In this document: one piece after another, positions 45,967-54,849 of the stretch
How positions within the stretch are numbered: position 1 is the stretch's first letter
How the letters are laid out: each line of letters begins with the position of its first letter
Assembly (NCBI RefSeq): GCF_003063505.1
Contig: NZ_NERW01000003.1
Span: 124,001-188,000, forward strand
DNA length: 64,000 nt
Source: Limnohabitans sp. T6-20
Lineage (GTDB): Bacteria > Pseudomonadota > Gammaproteobacteria > Burkholderiales > Burkholderiaceae_C
Direction: 5' to 3'
The notes under the pieces: model-generated
The model's input: the letters and a program-made list of their open reading frames with translations, nothing else
Told to the model about the DNA's origin: nothing
Database searches by the model: none
Position numbers and translations under genes: made by a program

Positions 45967-47116
45967 CCAGCTGCCACTGTTCCTTGAGCCAGCGCTTGAG
46001 TTCAGCCTCGTTCTGAATGCGGCGCAAATCAGCGGCCAGGCTGTCGGCGGTGTGGCGCTGATCGGCCTGAATGCGCTGCAGTGACTGGCTCAGGGCCGCC
46101 TCGTCGGCACTGGCGCGCACCGGCACACACAACTCGCGGCTCAGGCGGTTTTCCAGTTGGTCCAAATCGTCTTCGAGAGCGGCCACCTGCTCCTTGAGCA
46201 ACAAAGACATGGCGATCAGTTGCTCGTCGGCCATGCGTGCGGTGCCTGCTGTGTTGTGGGGCTTGGCCTGCGTCACCTGCATTTGCAGACGCAGCAAAGT
46301 GGTCAGGTCGTTTTTTTCATAAGCGGCATTGACCTCGCTCATCAAGCCGGTTTTGCGCAAACGCTCTTGTTCGTCGGGTTCGCGGTCCGGGTGTAAGGCG
46401 CTGGCCAGTTGCCGAAAAATCGTGCGGATGGCGCTTTTGGCATCGACCTCGCGCATCATGGCGGCGGGCACTTCACCTTTTTCAGCGGCAGCGCTTTTCT
46501 TTTGCGCTTGTTTTTCAGCTTTGCGGGCCGCACGCTTGGCGGCCTTGCGCTCTTCATCGGCTTGCTGCTGGCGTTGCCACTGGCGCATGCCCGCGGCCAT
46601 CATCTCTTCAGGCGTTTGGTACTGGCTGGGTTTTTCCAAGGGTTGCCCCAAGGCTTCTTCGATGCGCTCGCGCAAACGCTGGGCGGCCTCGGCCTGCTCC
46701 TCGGCCGCCTCTTGCGCGTCTTCCTCGCTCACATACACCTCAACCAAAGCCTGCACCTGCGGGTCAGCAGTGGCAGACAAGTCTCCGATCAGGCTGCGCA
46801 GCTTGCCCCGGGCCATGCGTTGCTGCTGCACCGTGAGGTCGGCCGTTTGCAGGCGCTCGTGCAAAAACAGCAAAAGACTTTTGCGCTGGCCCTGGGCTTG
46901 TTGCACCGCATCGCGCAGGGCCTGAATGTGCGCGTAGCGGTGCCTGTCAGACCACGCCTCCAAGCGCTGGATCTGGCCTGAAAGCCGCTCGATTTGGGCC
47001 AGCAAGTCGTTGAAACGCTGCTGTGCGGGCGTTAGCGGGGCTTGATCGCCAGGCTGCACCATCAAGGCAGACAGGGAGATGGCAGCGTCCTGAGGCGCTT
47101 CGGGCGAGGGGGTCAT
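45947..47116 (-). CDS. J-domain-like (DnaJ-type) protein with coiled coils
   Basis: A 389-residue soluble protein, highly charged and Gln/Ala-rich with coiled coils. Around residues 240-290 it has AIRTIFRQLASALHPDREPDEQERLRKTGLMSEVNAAYEK, which includes the HPD tripeptide of J domains. The order is unusual: J-like segment in the C-terminal half, Lys/Ala-rich stretch (KAAKRAARKAEKQAQKK) just before it. It may be a DnaK co-chaperone. ATG 47116 is chosen; upstream frame codes for repeat DNA. Confidence 0.7.
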   Translation of the reverse strand: MTPSPEAPQDAAISLSALMVQPGDQAPLTPAQQRFNDLLAQIERLSGQIQRLEAWSDRHRYAHIQALRDAVQQAQGQRKSLLLFLHERLQTADLTVQQQRMARGKLRSLIGDLSATADPQVQALVEVYVSEEDAQEAAEEQAEAAQRLRERIEEALGQPLEKPSQYQTPEEMMAAGMRQWQRQQQADEERKAAKRAARKAEKQAQKKSAAAEKGEVPAAMMREVDAKSAIRTIFRQLASALHPDREPDEQERLRKTGLMSEVNAAYEKNDLTTLLRLQMQVTQAKPHNTAGTARMADEQLIAMSLLLKEQVAALEDDLDQLENRLSRELCVPVRASADEAALSQSLQRIQADQRHTADSLAADLRRIQNEAELKRWLKEQWQLAKATSA

Positions 47117-47180
47117 TTGAAAAAAAGAGCTAAGACTTGTGAGCAACTGGATGTTAACCCCCTGCAAGCGCTGCATCGTG

Positions 47181-47260
47181 TGTGAGGCTGCCCCTGCGGC
47201 CAAATGGGTGAAGTGGCGATCTCGCCAGCACACATTCGCGAGCAGGGGCTCGCTCCCACA
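47181..47260. repeat. Inverted REP pair (BIME-like)
   Basis: Left arm TGTGAGGCTGCCCCTGCGGC, about 35 nt spacer, right arm CATTCGCGAGCAGGGGCTCG with CTCCCACA tail. Each arm has its own short stem, as in REP elements. Confidence 0.8.
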
Positions 47261-47410
47261 ACAAACCAGGCCAGTTGTTGGTGTCAGGCCCCTTCAAACA
47301 ACAACCCGCTCTGCTGGGAGCCCCCCCCACAGCCTCCCTGTGAGAAATCGTCCCTGCAGCCCAAAGCTGGTTTCTGCAAAAGGTCACCGCTGCGGCCAAC
47401 AGCATTTTTC

Positions 47411-47440
47411 TGTGGGAGGTCGCCCCTGCGGCCGAATGCG
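47411..47440. repeat. Single REP-like arm
   Basis: TGTGGGAGGTCGCCCCTGCG followed by GCCGAATGCG is one member of the local REP family. Confidence 0.7.
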
Positions 47441-47491
47441 GACATAGGCTCTGGCCGTTGATAATCACGCACCCCATCAAAAACACCGCCC

Positions 47492-49417
47492 ATGCCCAGC
47501 CCCGCCCCGTTCAAAACTCTGAGCCTCATCCCGCCGATGACGCAGCTCAACACGCCCTACCCGTCCACGGCCTACCTGACGGGTTTTTTGCGGTCTCGGG
47601 GTTTCGATGCGGTGCAGGAAGACCTGGCGCTGGCCACCGTGCTGGCTTTGCTGAACAAAAAAGGGCTGGCCGACCTGCGCGACGTGGCCCTGGCCTTGCC
47701 GGTCGAAGACCGCTCAGGCCCGGTGAACTTCTTTCTGGACCACTTCAACGACTACGCCGTCAGCATCGACCCGGTGATCGCCTTTTTGCAGGGCCGCGAC
47801 AGCACGCTCAGCCACCGCATCGCCGGTCGGGGCTTCTTGCCCGAAGGCCCGCGCTTTGCCGCGCTCGATGCGTATGACGATGACGGCACTGGTGACCCGA
47901 TCGGCTGGGCCTTTGGCGCTTTGGGCCAGACCGACCGCGCCCGGCACCTGGCCACGCTGTACCTGAACGACCTGGCCGATGTGCTGCGTGATGCGGTGGA
48001 CGAGGGTTTTGAATTTGTGCGCTACGCCGAGCGCCTGGCCGCCAGCCAACCCAGCTTTGATGCGCTGGCCGAGGCGCTGGCCCAGCCGCCCAATTTGATC
48101 GATACCACGCTGGAACGTCTGGCGCTGGCGGCCATTGAACGGCATCAGCCCGCCTTGGTTTTGCTTTCGGTGCCCTTCCCCGGTTCGGTTTATGCGGCCT
48201 TTCGCATTGCCCAGTGCATCAAACGTTTTCACCCAGCCATCCGCATCGGTCTGGGTGGCGGCTTTGTGAACACCGAGCTGCGCGAGCTGAAGGACGCCCG
48301 CGTGTTCGACCATGTGGACTTCGTCACGCTCGACGGCGGCGAGCGCCCGCTGCTGAGCCTGATCGAGCACCTGCAAGGCCAGCGCAGCGTGCAACGGCTG
48401 CAACGCACCTTCATCCGCAACGACGCAGGCGAGGTGCAATACATCAACCTGCAAGAGCCCGACATCGCCTTTGAAGAGGTGGGCACGCCCACCTGGGACG
48501 GCCTGCCGCTGCACCAGTACCTGTCGCTGCTGGACATGCTCAACCCGATGAACCGGCTATGGAGCGATGGGCGCTGGAACAAGCTCACCGTGGCCCACGG
48601 CTGCTACTGGAAGAAGTGCAGCTTTTGCGACGTGAGCCTGGACTACATCAGCCGCTACGAGACCGCACAGGCCAGCACCTTGGTGGACCGCATCGAGCAG
48701 ATCGTGGCCGAAACGGGGCAGACCGGTTTTCACTTTGTGGACGAAGCCGCGCCGCCCAAAGCGCTCAAAGCCCTGGCCGAAGAGTTGCTGCGCCGGGGCG
48801 TGCAAATCTCGTGGTGGGGCAACATCCGCTTTGAGAAAACCTTCACCCCCGAGCTGTGCGACCTGCTGGCCCAAAGCGGTTGCATCGCCATGTCGGGCGG
48901 GCTCGAAGTCGCGTCTGACCGCTTGCTGAGCCTCATGAAAAAAGGCGTCTCGGTCGAGCAGGTGGCGCAAGTGACCAAAGGCTTTGCCGATGCGGGCGTG
49001 CTGGTGCATGCCTACCTGATGTATGGCTTTCCGACGCAAACCGTGCAGGACACCGTGGACGCGCTCGAATACGTGCGCCAGCTGTTTGAAAACGGCTGCA
49101 TCCACAGCGGCTTTTTTCACCGCTTTGTCTGCACCGTGCACTCGCCCGTGGGCCAATACCCCGAAGCCTATGGCGTGAAGTTGCTGCCATTGCCAGACGG
49201 CACCTTTGCCAAAAACGATGTGGGCTTTGTCGACCCGACCCCCATGCCTCCGGGCGTGGACCACGACCTGCTGGGCCAGGGCCTGAAAAAAGCGATCTAC
49301 AACTTCATGCACGGCGTGGGCGTGGACGCCGACGTGCGCCAGTGGTTTGAGCTGCCCAAAGGCCTGTGCCCCAAGACCACGGTGCCGCGCCACAAAATCG
49401 CCAAAGCGCTGGGTTGA
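47492..49417 (+). CDS. B12-binding-domain radical SAM protein
   Basis: A 641-residue protein. The N-terminal ~300 residues include a Rossmann-like cobalamin-binding fold region (PALVLLSVPFPGSVYAAFRI, IRIGLGGGFVNTEL, DFVTLDGGERPLLSL) without a clear DxHxxG motif. The radical SAM domain starts near residue 365 with a CX4CX2C cluster, CYWKKCSFC, instead of the usual CX3CX2C. SAM-binding pieces such as GFHFVDEAAPPK and MSGGLEVASDRLL follow. Reaction unknown. The ATG at 47492 has a weak ribosome site; ATG 47537 is an alternative. Confidence 0.82.
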   Translation: MPSPAPFKTLSLIPPMTQLNTPYPSTAYLTGFLRSRGFDAVQEDLALATVLALLNKKGLADLRDVALALPVEDRSGPVNFFLDHFNDYAVSIDPVIAFLQGRDSTLSHRIAGRGFLPEGPRFAALDAYDDDGTGDPIGWAFGALGQTDRARHLATLYLNDLADVLRDAVDEGFEFVRYAERLAASQPSFDALAEALAQPPNLIDTTLERLALAAIERHQPALVLLSVPFPGSVYAAFRIAQCIKRFHPAIRIGLGGGFVNTELRELKDARVFDHVDFVTLDGGERPLLSLIEHLQGQRSVQRLQRTFIRNDAGEVQYINLQEPDIAFEEVGTPTWDGLPLHQYLSLLDMLNPMNRLWSDGRWNKLTVAHGCYWKKCSFCDVSLDYISRYETAQASTLVDRIEQIVAETGQTGFHFVDEAAPPKALKALAEELLRRGVQISWWGNIRFEKTFTPELCDLLAQSGCIAMSGGLEVASDRLLSLMKKGVSVEQVAQVTKGFADAGVLVHAYLMYGFPTQTVQDTVDALEYVRQLFENGCIHSGFFHRFVCTVHSPVGQYPEAYGVKLLPLPDGTFAKNDVGFVDPTPMPPGVDHDLLGQGLKKAIYNFMHGVGVDADVRQWFELPKGLCPKTTVPRHKIAKALG

Positions 49418-49433
49418 AACCTGGCTTGCATCG

Positions 49434-49507
49434 GTAGGTCGGCGGATTCAGCCCCGACATGGGCCGGTGATGGCCCCGCGAATGTCGGAGCTAAAGCTCC
49501 GACCTAC
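49434..49507. repeat. Large palindromic repeat after the radical SAM gene
   Basis: Outer arms GTAGGTCGG and CCGACCTAC pair perfectly over 74 nt. An inner perfect hairpin GTCGGAGCT-AA-AGCTCCGAC lies at 49484-49503. Its GTAGG head resembles REP elements of a second type. It may also terminate transcription, but there is no T-run. Confidence 0.7.
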
Positions 49508-49605
49508 ACATCCATCGTCCTGGACGCACTTCATGCCATTGCTGAAATATGAGGCACACCACGCCAAGCCAATAGGCATGCGGGTCTCAGGGCTTGTTCA
49601 TGGAC

Positions 49606-49614
49606 TTATCCACA
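49606..49614 (+). other. Single perfect DnaA-box sequence
   Basis: TTATCCACA matches the consensus DnaA box. It is isolated, with no AT-rich unwinding element or further boxes nearby, so it is not an origin; at most it could affect the autotransporter promoter just downstream. Confidence 0.35.
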
Positions 49615-49642
49615 GCTTGACGCACAGTTAGCGGGGGTAAAA
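49615..49642 (+). promoter_or_regulatory. Candidate promoter of the autotransporter gene
   Basis: TTGACG and TAAAAT lie 15 nt apart, about 75 nt upstream of the ATG. The spacing is short, so this is tentative. Confidence 0.3.
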
Positions 49643-49715
49643 TTCCACGCTATCACACAGCGCTGTGGCTCCCTGTTCGAGCCAAAGCAAGGGCAACTTT
49701 GAGGAAAAAAAAGCC

Positions 49716-52031
49716 ATGCCAAAAGCATTCAAGCAAGCGAACCAACTGTTCGCACTGGCCGGCATGGTCGGTCTTGCCGGATTGTCCAACCCGGCTTATT
49801 CGGCCTGTGACAGCACAGCCGATCCTGTCGCACTGGCCGCCAGCTGTGACGACCTGACCATCAGCACCACCAAGTCGGATGTCACCATCGGTCCATCCGC
49901 TACGGTTTCATCCTTTTTTTCACTCGATGCCGCGTTGATTCAGAACACAGGCCAAGTCACAGGCACTTTCTCCAACCAAGGCCTGATTTCGTCAGGCTTC
50001 GGGCATAACGGCTTTGTCAACAGTGGCCAAGTGTCCACTTTCCTCAACACAGGGGTCATCCGCAGCACTTCTGCAGGCACCAGTGATGGTGCCATTGTCA
50101 ACAACAACCTGATCGGCACGCTCGTCAACAGGGGCTCTGTGGAGGCCACAGTGGGCACCTGGGGCGCTGGTGCGCACGCACTCTTGGTCGGCGGCGAGAT
50201 CGTCACCCTGAACAATTCCGGGACCATTTCTGCCCAAAACAGTGCCATCTATTTCACGCCAGGTTTCACGGCCCGCATTGGCACCTTGATCAACTCCGGC
50301 ACCATTCAGGGCGGCATCAACGGCGGCCCCTCCTCCACGTTTGCCAGCGCCATCGAACTTGGATCGGGCAACAGCATCGGCACGATCGTCAACACCGGCA
50401 CGATCGATCACAGTGTCTGTGACGCTGGTGGCACTTGCTATGCCGCCATCTACAACGGCGGTGGCAGCATCGGCACGATCACCAACAAAGGCACCCTGAC
50501 CCCTGGCAACACCGGCAGCAACGCCTACGGCATCATCAACACAATCACCGGCACCATCGGCACACTCAACAACGCTCAGGGCGACTTGAAATATTTCGGC
50601 CAACTGCCCACCCAATACAACACCATCGTCAACAGCACCAGCGCCTACGGCAAACTGTTTGTCACTTCGGCAACCTCGCAGCTTGTCTATGCCGTAGCCT
50701 CTGGCTCAACCCTGCTCAGCGGTACGACTTATGCCGCAGTCCTGAACGGCGTCAATGCCAGTCACTTGACCAACACCACGGGCACCTACGGCGGCGGCCT
50801 GGTTGCCACCACATGGCGTTTGAACAACTCGGCAGGCACCCAATGGGACCTGATCACCGATGCACCAGTGACCGTTGCGCCCAACACGGGCTCCAGCTCA
50901 GGCAACAAACTGGGCCAGGCCATCACCTTTGCCTACGCCAGTGCCGTCACAGCAAGCACCCCTGCAGCCGTCACCAATGGCACCAGCCTGGTCGCGGCCA
51001 TTCAATCACTCACCCCCAGCCAAGCCACGTCACTCACCCAGGTTCATGCCGAAGGTTATTCATCCAACATGACCATCACCCTGGAACAAATGGGCCATGT
51101 CACCAACACCGTCATGGATCGCGTAGGAGCGCCATCCTCCACTTCAGCGGGCGCATCCACATCACTTGAACTCGAGCACGGACGCACCTTCTGGATCGAT
51201 GCCAGCCATGTGAACGGCAGCGTCACCCACTACGACAAGTTGGCAGGCTTCAAGTACCGGCTTTCCAACCTGATCATGGGCCGCGACATTTACCAGGACA
51301 CATCTGCACGCTTGGGCGTATTGGGTGGCATCGGTTACACCGCCATGAGCGAGCCCGAACAAGTGCGCCAGGATTTTTCCTCAACCAACTACTACGTTGG
51401 GCTCTACGGCGCTCAATCCTTCACAAACAACTTGAAAATTTCAGCCGCTGCGGGCTATGTTTACAGCGACACATCCGCAAGGCGCTACAACCCCGATGTG
51501 GGTCACTTCACTGGCGGAACCGCACAGAGTCAATACCAGTCCAACGGCGGGTATGCAGCCCTCAAGGTTTCACGCCCTTACCAGGCCACTGAGCAATTCA
51601 CCGTGACCCCCTTTGTCGGCGTTGCCTTCACCAAGTTGTGGATGAGGCAAGCCCATGAGTCGGGCGGCAACGACTTCAATTACGCCATTTCACCTGCCAG
51701 CGGCCAATCTGCATTGACTTTTGCAGGAGCCGAATTTTTGATGCCTATTCACCAAGCCACAGCACGCCCGCTGTCGCTCACAGGTTTTTACCGCCTGGGC
51801 TACGACTGGAGTGCAGACAAAGCATCGGCACATGAGATCACCGCGCAGAGCCAGCTGTTTGGATCATTCCAACAAACGGGTGCCAACAAAGGTCCCGTCA
51901 ACCATCTGATGGGGCTTGGCTTGCAAGGCGACTTTGCACGCGGAATCACCATCCGCGCGGGCATTGTCGGCCGCATCAGCACACACGGCAAAGAGTTGGG
52001 CGGTGGCGCCGAGGTCAAATGGGCGCTTTGA
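49716..52031 (+). CDS. Autotransporter (type Va) with beta-helical passenger
   Basis: A 771-residue protein. The signal peptide spans residues 1-~30 (LFALAGMVGLAGLSNPAYSA). The passenger (~30-480) has repeated Asn/Gly/Thr strands such as NSGTI, NTGTI, NKGTL, IGTLVN and IGTLIN, characteristic of a beta-helix. The C-terminal ~260 residues form a 12-strand-type barrel (HGRTFWIDASHVNGSVTHYD, then alternating strands ending GGGAEVKWAL). The last residue is Leu, not the usual aromatic. GAGG lies 11 nt before ATG 49716. No protease motif is visible in the passenger, so an adhesive role is likelier. Confidence 0.87.
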   Translation: MPKAFKQANQLFALAGMVGLAGLSNPAYSACDSTADPVALAASCDDLTISTTKSDVTIGPSATVSSFFSLDAALIQNTGQVTGTFSNQGLISSGFGHNGFVNSGQVSTFLNTGVIRSTSAGTSDGAIVNNNLIGTLVNRGSVEATVGTWGAGAHALLVGGEIVTLNNSGTISAQNSAIYFTPGFTARIGTLINSGTIQGGINGGPSSTFASAIELGSGNSIGTIVNTGTIDHSVCDAGGTCYAAIYNGGGSIGTITNKGTLTPGNTGSNAYGIINTITGTIGTLNNAQGDLKYFGQLPTQYNTIVNSTSAYGKLFVTSATSQLVYAVASGSTLLSGTTYAAVLNGVNASHLTNTTGTYGGGLVATTWRLNNSAGTQWDLITDAPVTVAPNTGSSSGNKLGQAITFAYASAVTASTPAAVTNGTSLVAAIQSLTPSQATSLTQVHAEGYSSNMTITLEQMGHVTNTVMDRVGAPSSTSAGASTSLELEHGRTFWIDASHVNGSVTHYDKLAGFKYRLSNLIMGRDIYQDTSARLGVLGGIGYTAMSEPEQVRQDFSSTNYYVGLYGAQSFTNNLKISAAAGYVYSDTSARRYNPDVGHFTGGTAQSQYQSNGGYAALKVSRPYQATEQFTVTPFVGVAFTKLWMRQAHESGGNDFNYAISPASGQSALTFAGAEFLMPIHQATARPLSLTGFYRLGYDWSADKASAHEITAQSQLFGSFQQTGANKGPVNHLMGLGLQGDFARGITIRAGIVGRISTHGKELGGGAEVKWAL

Positions 52032-52033
52032 CA

Positions 52034-52245
52034 TTTTGATCGCCCTGCAAGCAGCCCGAATTTGCAGGAGCTTGCCTGCAAGCGATGAGGGTCACGGGGC
52101 ATCCATCGCCAGCAGGGCTGGCTCTTACAGTGGAGCCAGGTCAGCGCATCTGTTTTGATTGCCCTGCAAGCGGCCGGAATTTGTAGCTTGCCTGCAAGCG
52201 ATGGGAGGCACGGAGCATCCATCGCCAGCTGGGCTGGACTCTTGG
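52034..52245. repeat. Two tandem copies of a ~95-nt palindrome-bearing element
   Basis: Copy 1 (52034-52130) and copy 2 (52153-52245) share TTTTGAT-GCCCTGCAAGC, TTGCCTGCAAGCGATG, GCATCCATCGCCAGC and GGGCTGG, at an offset of ~119 nt with scattered differences. The CTTGCCTGCAAG core is palindromic. They fill the 261-nt gap between the autotransporter and lysE-type gene. Confidence 0.75.
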
Positions 52246-52292
52246 AAAACTGAAATTGCGGGTGGGACTGTACCAGCCAGCAAGGTCCGCCC

Positions 52293-52922
52293 TCAGCGGC
52301 TGGCCGCCATCAAAGCGGCAAAACCCACAAACACGCCCCCCGTCACCCGGTTGAAGTTTTTGAGCACATGGCTTTGCTGGAGGTAGCGTGAGAGCTTGTG
52401 GCCGCTGAGCGCGTAGATCAGGTACCAACTCACCTCGATCACCGTGAAAGTGGTCAACAAGATGCCAAACTGGGTCAGCGCAGGCAAATCGGGCTGGATG
52501 AACTGCGGAAAGAACGCTGCAGAAAAGACAATGGCTTTGGGGTTGCTGGCCGCCACCGCCAAGCCCTGGCGGTAATAAGACCCGCCACTGCGCGAGGCCA
52601 CCTCCTGCTTGTGGGCGTCTTCGCCTGGCTGCGCAGACACGCCCGAACGCCACAGTTTGTAGCCCAGATAGGCCAAATAGGCCGCCCCCAGGTAACGCAA
52701 GGCATCAAACACCGCCGGAAAGGTGTGCAACAAGGCCCCCAAACCTGCGGCCGAAATGCTCATCATGCACAGCAAAGCCGTCATGCAGCCCGCCATGGTC
52801 ATGACGGCGGCGCGCAGACCAAAACGTGCGCCGTGGCTCATCACCAACAGCATGTTGGGACCCGGGGTGGCCGACACCACAAAAGTCATGACCACAAAAA
52901 TCCACCACGCCTGCAATCCCAT
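52293..52922 (-). CDS. LysE/RhtB-family amino-acid exporter
   Basis: A 209-residue membrane protein with about six hydrophobic segments. The N-terminus VVSATPGPNMLLVMSHGARFGLRA is the LysE/RhtB signature, and NPKAIVFSAAFFPQFI is the second conserved element. It exports amino acids or homoserine-type compounds. ATG 52922 has AGGGGG upstream; a TTG nine codons earlier is less likely. Confidence 0.9.
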   Translation of the reverse strand: MGLQAWWIFVVMTFVVSATPGPNMLLVMSHGARFGLRAAVMTMAGCMTALLCMMSISAAGLGALLHTFPAVFDALRYLGAAYLAYLGYKLWRSGVSAQPGEDAHKQEVASRSGGSYYRQGLAVAASNPKAIVFSAAFFPQFIQPDLPALTQFGILLTTFTVIEVSWYLIYALSGHKLSRYLQQSHVLKNFNRVTGGVFVGFAALMAASR

Positions 52923-53055
52923 TGAGCCCCCTGCTTGATTGATATCCAAGCTGAATTATCACTGCACGGTGTGCCAAGCCCTTACGTCTTTATTCTCTGA
53001 AAAGAAGAAAAATGTCATTTTTAATGTAGCATTTGGTACTAATTTAGAGATTTAC

Positions 53056-54849
53056 ATGGAAACCAAACAGATCATTGTCGTCGACGATATTCAGTCTGAC
53101 CCAGCCCCAACTGCATGGCTACGCAAACGGGCTGCATCCCGTGAACAGCACGAAAAAGAATTGCTGTTTTTTTCATTTATCAGCATCCTCGCCCTGGGCT
53201 ACGGCGCGTTCGCCATCGTGGCTTGGCGATTGAACTTCAGCCAAGGGGTGATCGCCAACCTGCTGGGCATGCTGGGTATGGGAATGCTGGGCTACCTGCG
53301 CATCGCCAAATTCAGACTCAGCCGACTCGTTGGCGCGCTGCAGGTTTTTACGTTGGCACAAGCTTTCTGGATCACTTGGCTGACTGGGGGGATTTATTCG
53401 TCCACCATCAGCTGGCTGGCTCTGGCCCCTCTGCCGGCAGTTCTGGCATCGTCTCAACGCGCCCGTTTTGCAGGCATGGCCGTGGGTTGGGTCTTGATCA
53501 TTGGTTTGTACATGTATGCATTTTTGGGTGGCGAAACGACACTGCAAGTGGCCCCCCAAGACCTGATTCATTGGCACCTGATGATGGCCATGGTCATCTT
53601 TGGCATGCAAATGGCGCTGCTGTACCGCATGAACACCGTGCGCAAGCTGCGCTTTCAGCGCATGCAACAGCACAGCCGAAAACTGCGTCAAATCCACAAA
53701 CAACTCAAGCACACGCAGCAGCAAAAAGACCTGTTTGTTGCTTCGGTCAGCCACGAGCTGCGCACCCCGATGAACGCCATTTTGGGTCTGGCCGATCTGA
53801 TCCACCATGACAAAAGCCTGAGCATTGAAGTCCGCGCCAAAATTGAAGACATCCAGAAGTCGGGTGAACATTTGCTGACCATCATCAATGACCTGCTGGA
53901 CCACTCCCAAATGGAAGCAGGACGGCTGCAAGTGGTCAAAGAGCCCTTCAACCTGACAGAGACCATCCACTCCAGCTTTCAGCTGCTCAAGCGCCGCGCC
54001 GAAACCAAACCCCTGCACTACAGACTGACCGTGGACAGCTCGGTGCCCAGCTGGGTCATGGGAGACGGCCACCGACTGACACAAATTCTGGTCAACTTGC
54101 TGGGCAATGCCATCAAGTTCACCGACCGGGGTGAAATTGAACTGCGCTGCACCGCAGAAATAACCGCCAGCGCAGACCCTGCCATGGCGCTGATCCACCT
54201 GGAAGTGCGCGACACCGGCATGGGCATTCCGGCCGACCGGCAACACCGCGTGTTTCAGAACTTTTCGCAGGTGGACCACACCATTGCCCGCCGCTTTGGT
54301 GGCAATGGCTTGGGCCTGTCCATCACACATGGCTTGGTGCAAGCCATGGGCGGTGAGATTCATTTCACCAGCCAGGTCGGACAGGGCACCCATTTTTTTG
54401 TCGACCTGCCTTGTGCGTTGACCCAGGCCCCTGCCCCCATGCAAGCGGCAGACGAACTGACCGACAGCGATCAGGCCATTCGCATCCTGATCGCCGACGA
54501 CAACCCACTGAACCGCCAAATTGCATCACTGCAACTGCGCAGACACCTGCCGCAAGCGGTGGTGACCGAAGTGGCAAACGGTCTGCAAGCCTTCGAGCAG
54601 GTGCGCGACGGCTCGTTTGACGTGATCTTGATGGACCTGCTGATGCCGGAAATGGACGGGCTGGAGGCTTCGCGCAAGATCCGAACCGAACTGCCGGAAC
54701 CCCAACGCAGCACCCCCATCATTGCGCTGACGGCCAACACCGACAGGGAGGAGCTGGCCCGCTGCATCGAATACGGGATGAACGAATGCATGCTCAAGCC
54801 CTTCAATCGAACCCATCTGGTTCAAAGGGTGCTGTCTTATGTGGTCTGA
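53056..54849 (+). CDS. Hybrid sensor histidine kinase
   Basis: A 597-residue protein. A membrane sensor of about 5-6 helices spans residues ~37-185. A coiled coil (HSRKLRQIHKQLKHTQQQKD) leads to the HisKA domain with phosphorylation site His233 in SVSHELRTPMNAI. The HATPase domain has NLLGNAIKFTDRG, DTGMGIPAD and GGNGLGLSI. A C-terminal receiver carries Asp527 in VILMDLLMPEMDG and the Lys in MLKPFN. It lacks an HPt domain, so an external phosphotransferase or regulator is needed. ATG 53056 with AGAGA is used. Confidence 0.92.
   Translation: METKQIIVVDDIQSDPAPTAWLRKRAASREQHEKELLFFSFISILALGYGAFAIVAWRLNFSQGVIANLLGMLGMGMLGYLRIAKFRLSRLVGALQVFTLAQAFWITWLTGGIYSSTISWLALAPLPAVLASSQRARFAGMAVGWVLIIGLYMYAFLGGETTLQVAPQDLIHWHLMMAMVIFGMQMALLYRMNTVRKLRFQRMQQHSRKLRQIHKQLKHTQQQKDLFVASVSHELRTPMNAILGLADLIHHDKSLSIEVRAKIEDIQKSGEHLLTIINDLLDHSQMEAGRLQVVKEPFNLTETIHSSFQLLKRRAETKPLHYRLTVDSSVPSWVMGDGHRLTQILVNLLGNAIKFTDRGEIELRCTAEITASADPAMALIHLEVRDTGMGIPADRQHRVFQNFSQVDHTIARRFGGNGLGLSITHGLVQAMGGEIHFTSQVGQGTHFFVDLPCALTQAPAPMQAADELTDSDQAIRILIADDNPLNRQIASLQLRRHLPQAVVTEVANGLQAFEQVRDGSFDVILMDLLMPEMDGLEASRKIRTELPEPQRSTPIIALTANTDREELARCIEYGMNECMLKPFNRTHLVQRVLSYVV

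Larger units (their letters stand above)
47117..47491. other. Gene-free interval with REP-like repeats
   Basis: 375 nt without a supported gene. It contains one complete inverted REP pair (47181-47260), a degenerate copy around 47318-47400 and a single REP arm at 47411-47440. No promoter could be fixed for the radical SAM gene that follows. Confidence 0.6.

Noticed and set aside
49606..49614. Replication origin
   Set aside because: One DnaA box without clusters, AT-rich unwinding element or dnaA/repA nearby.
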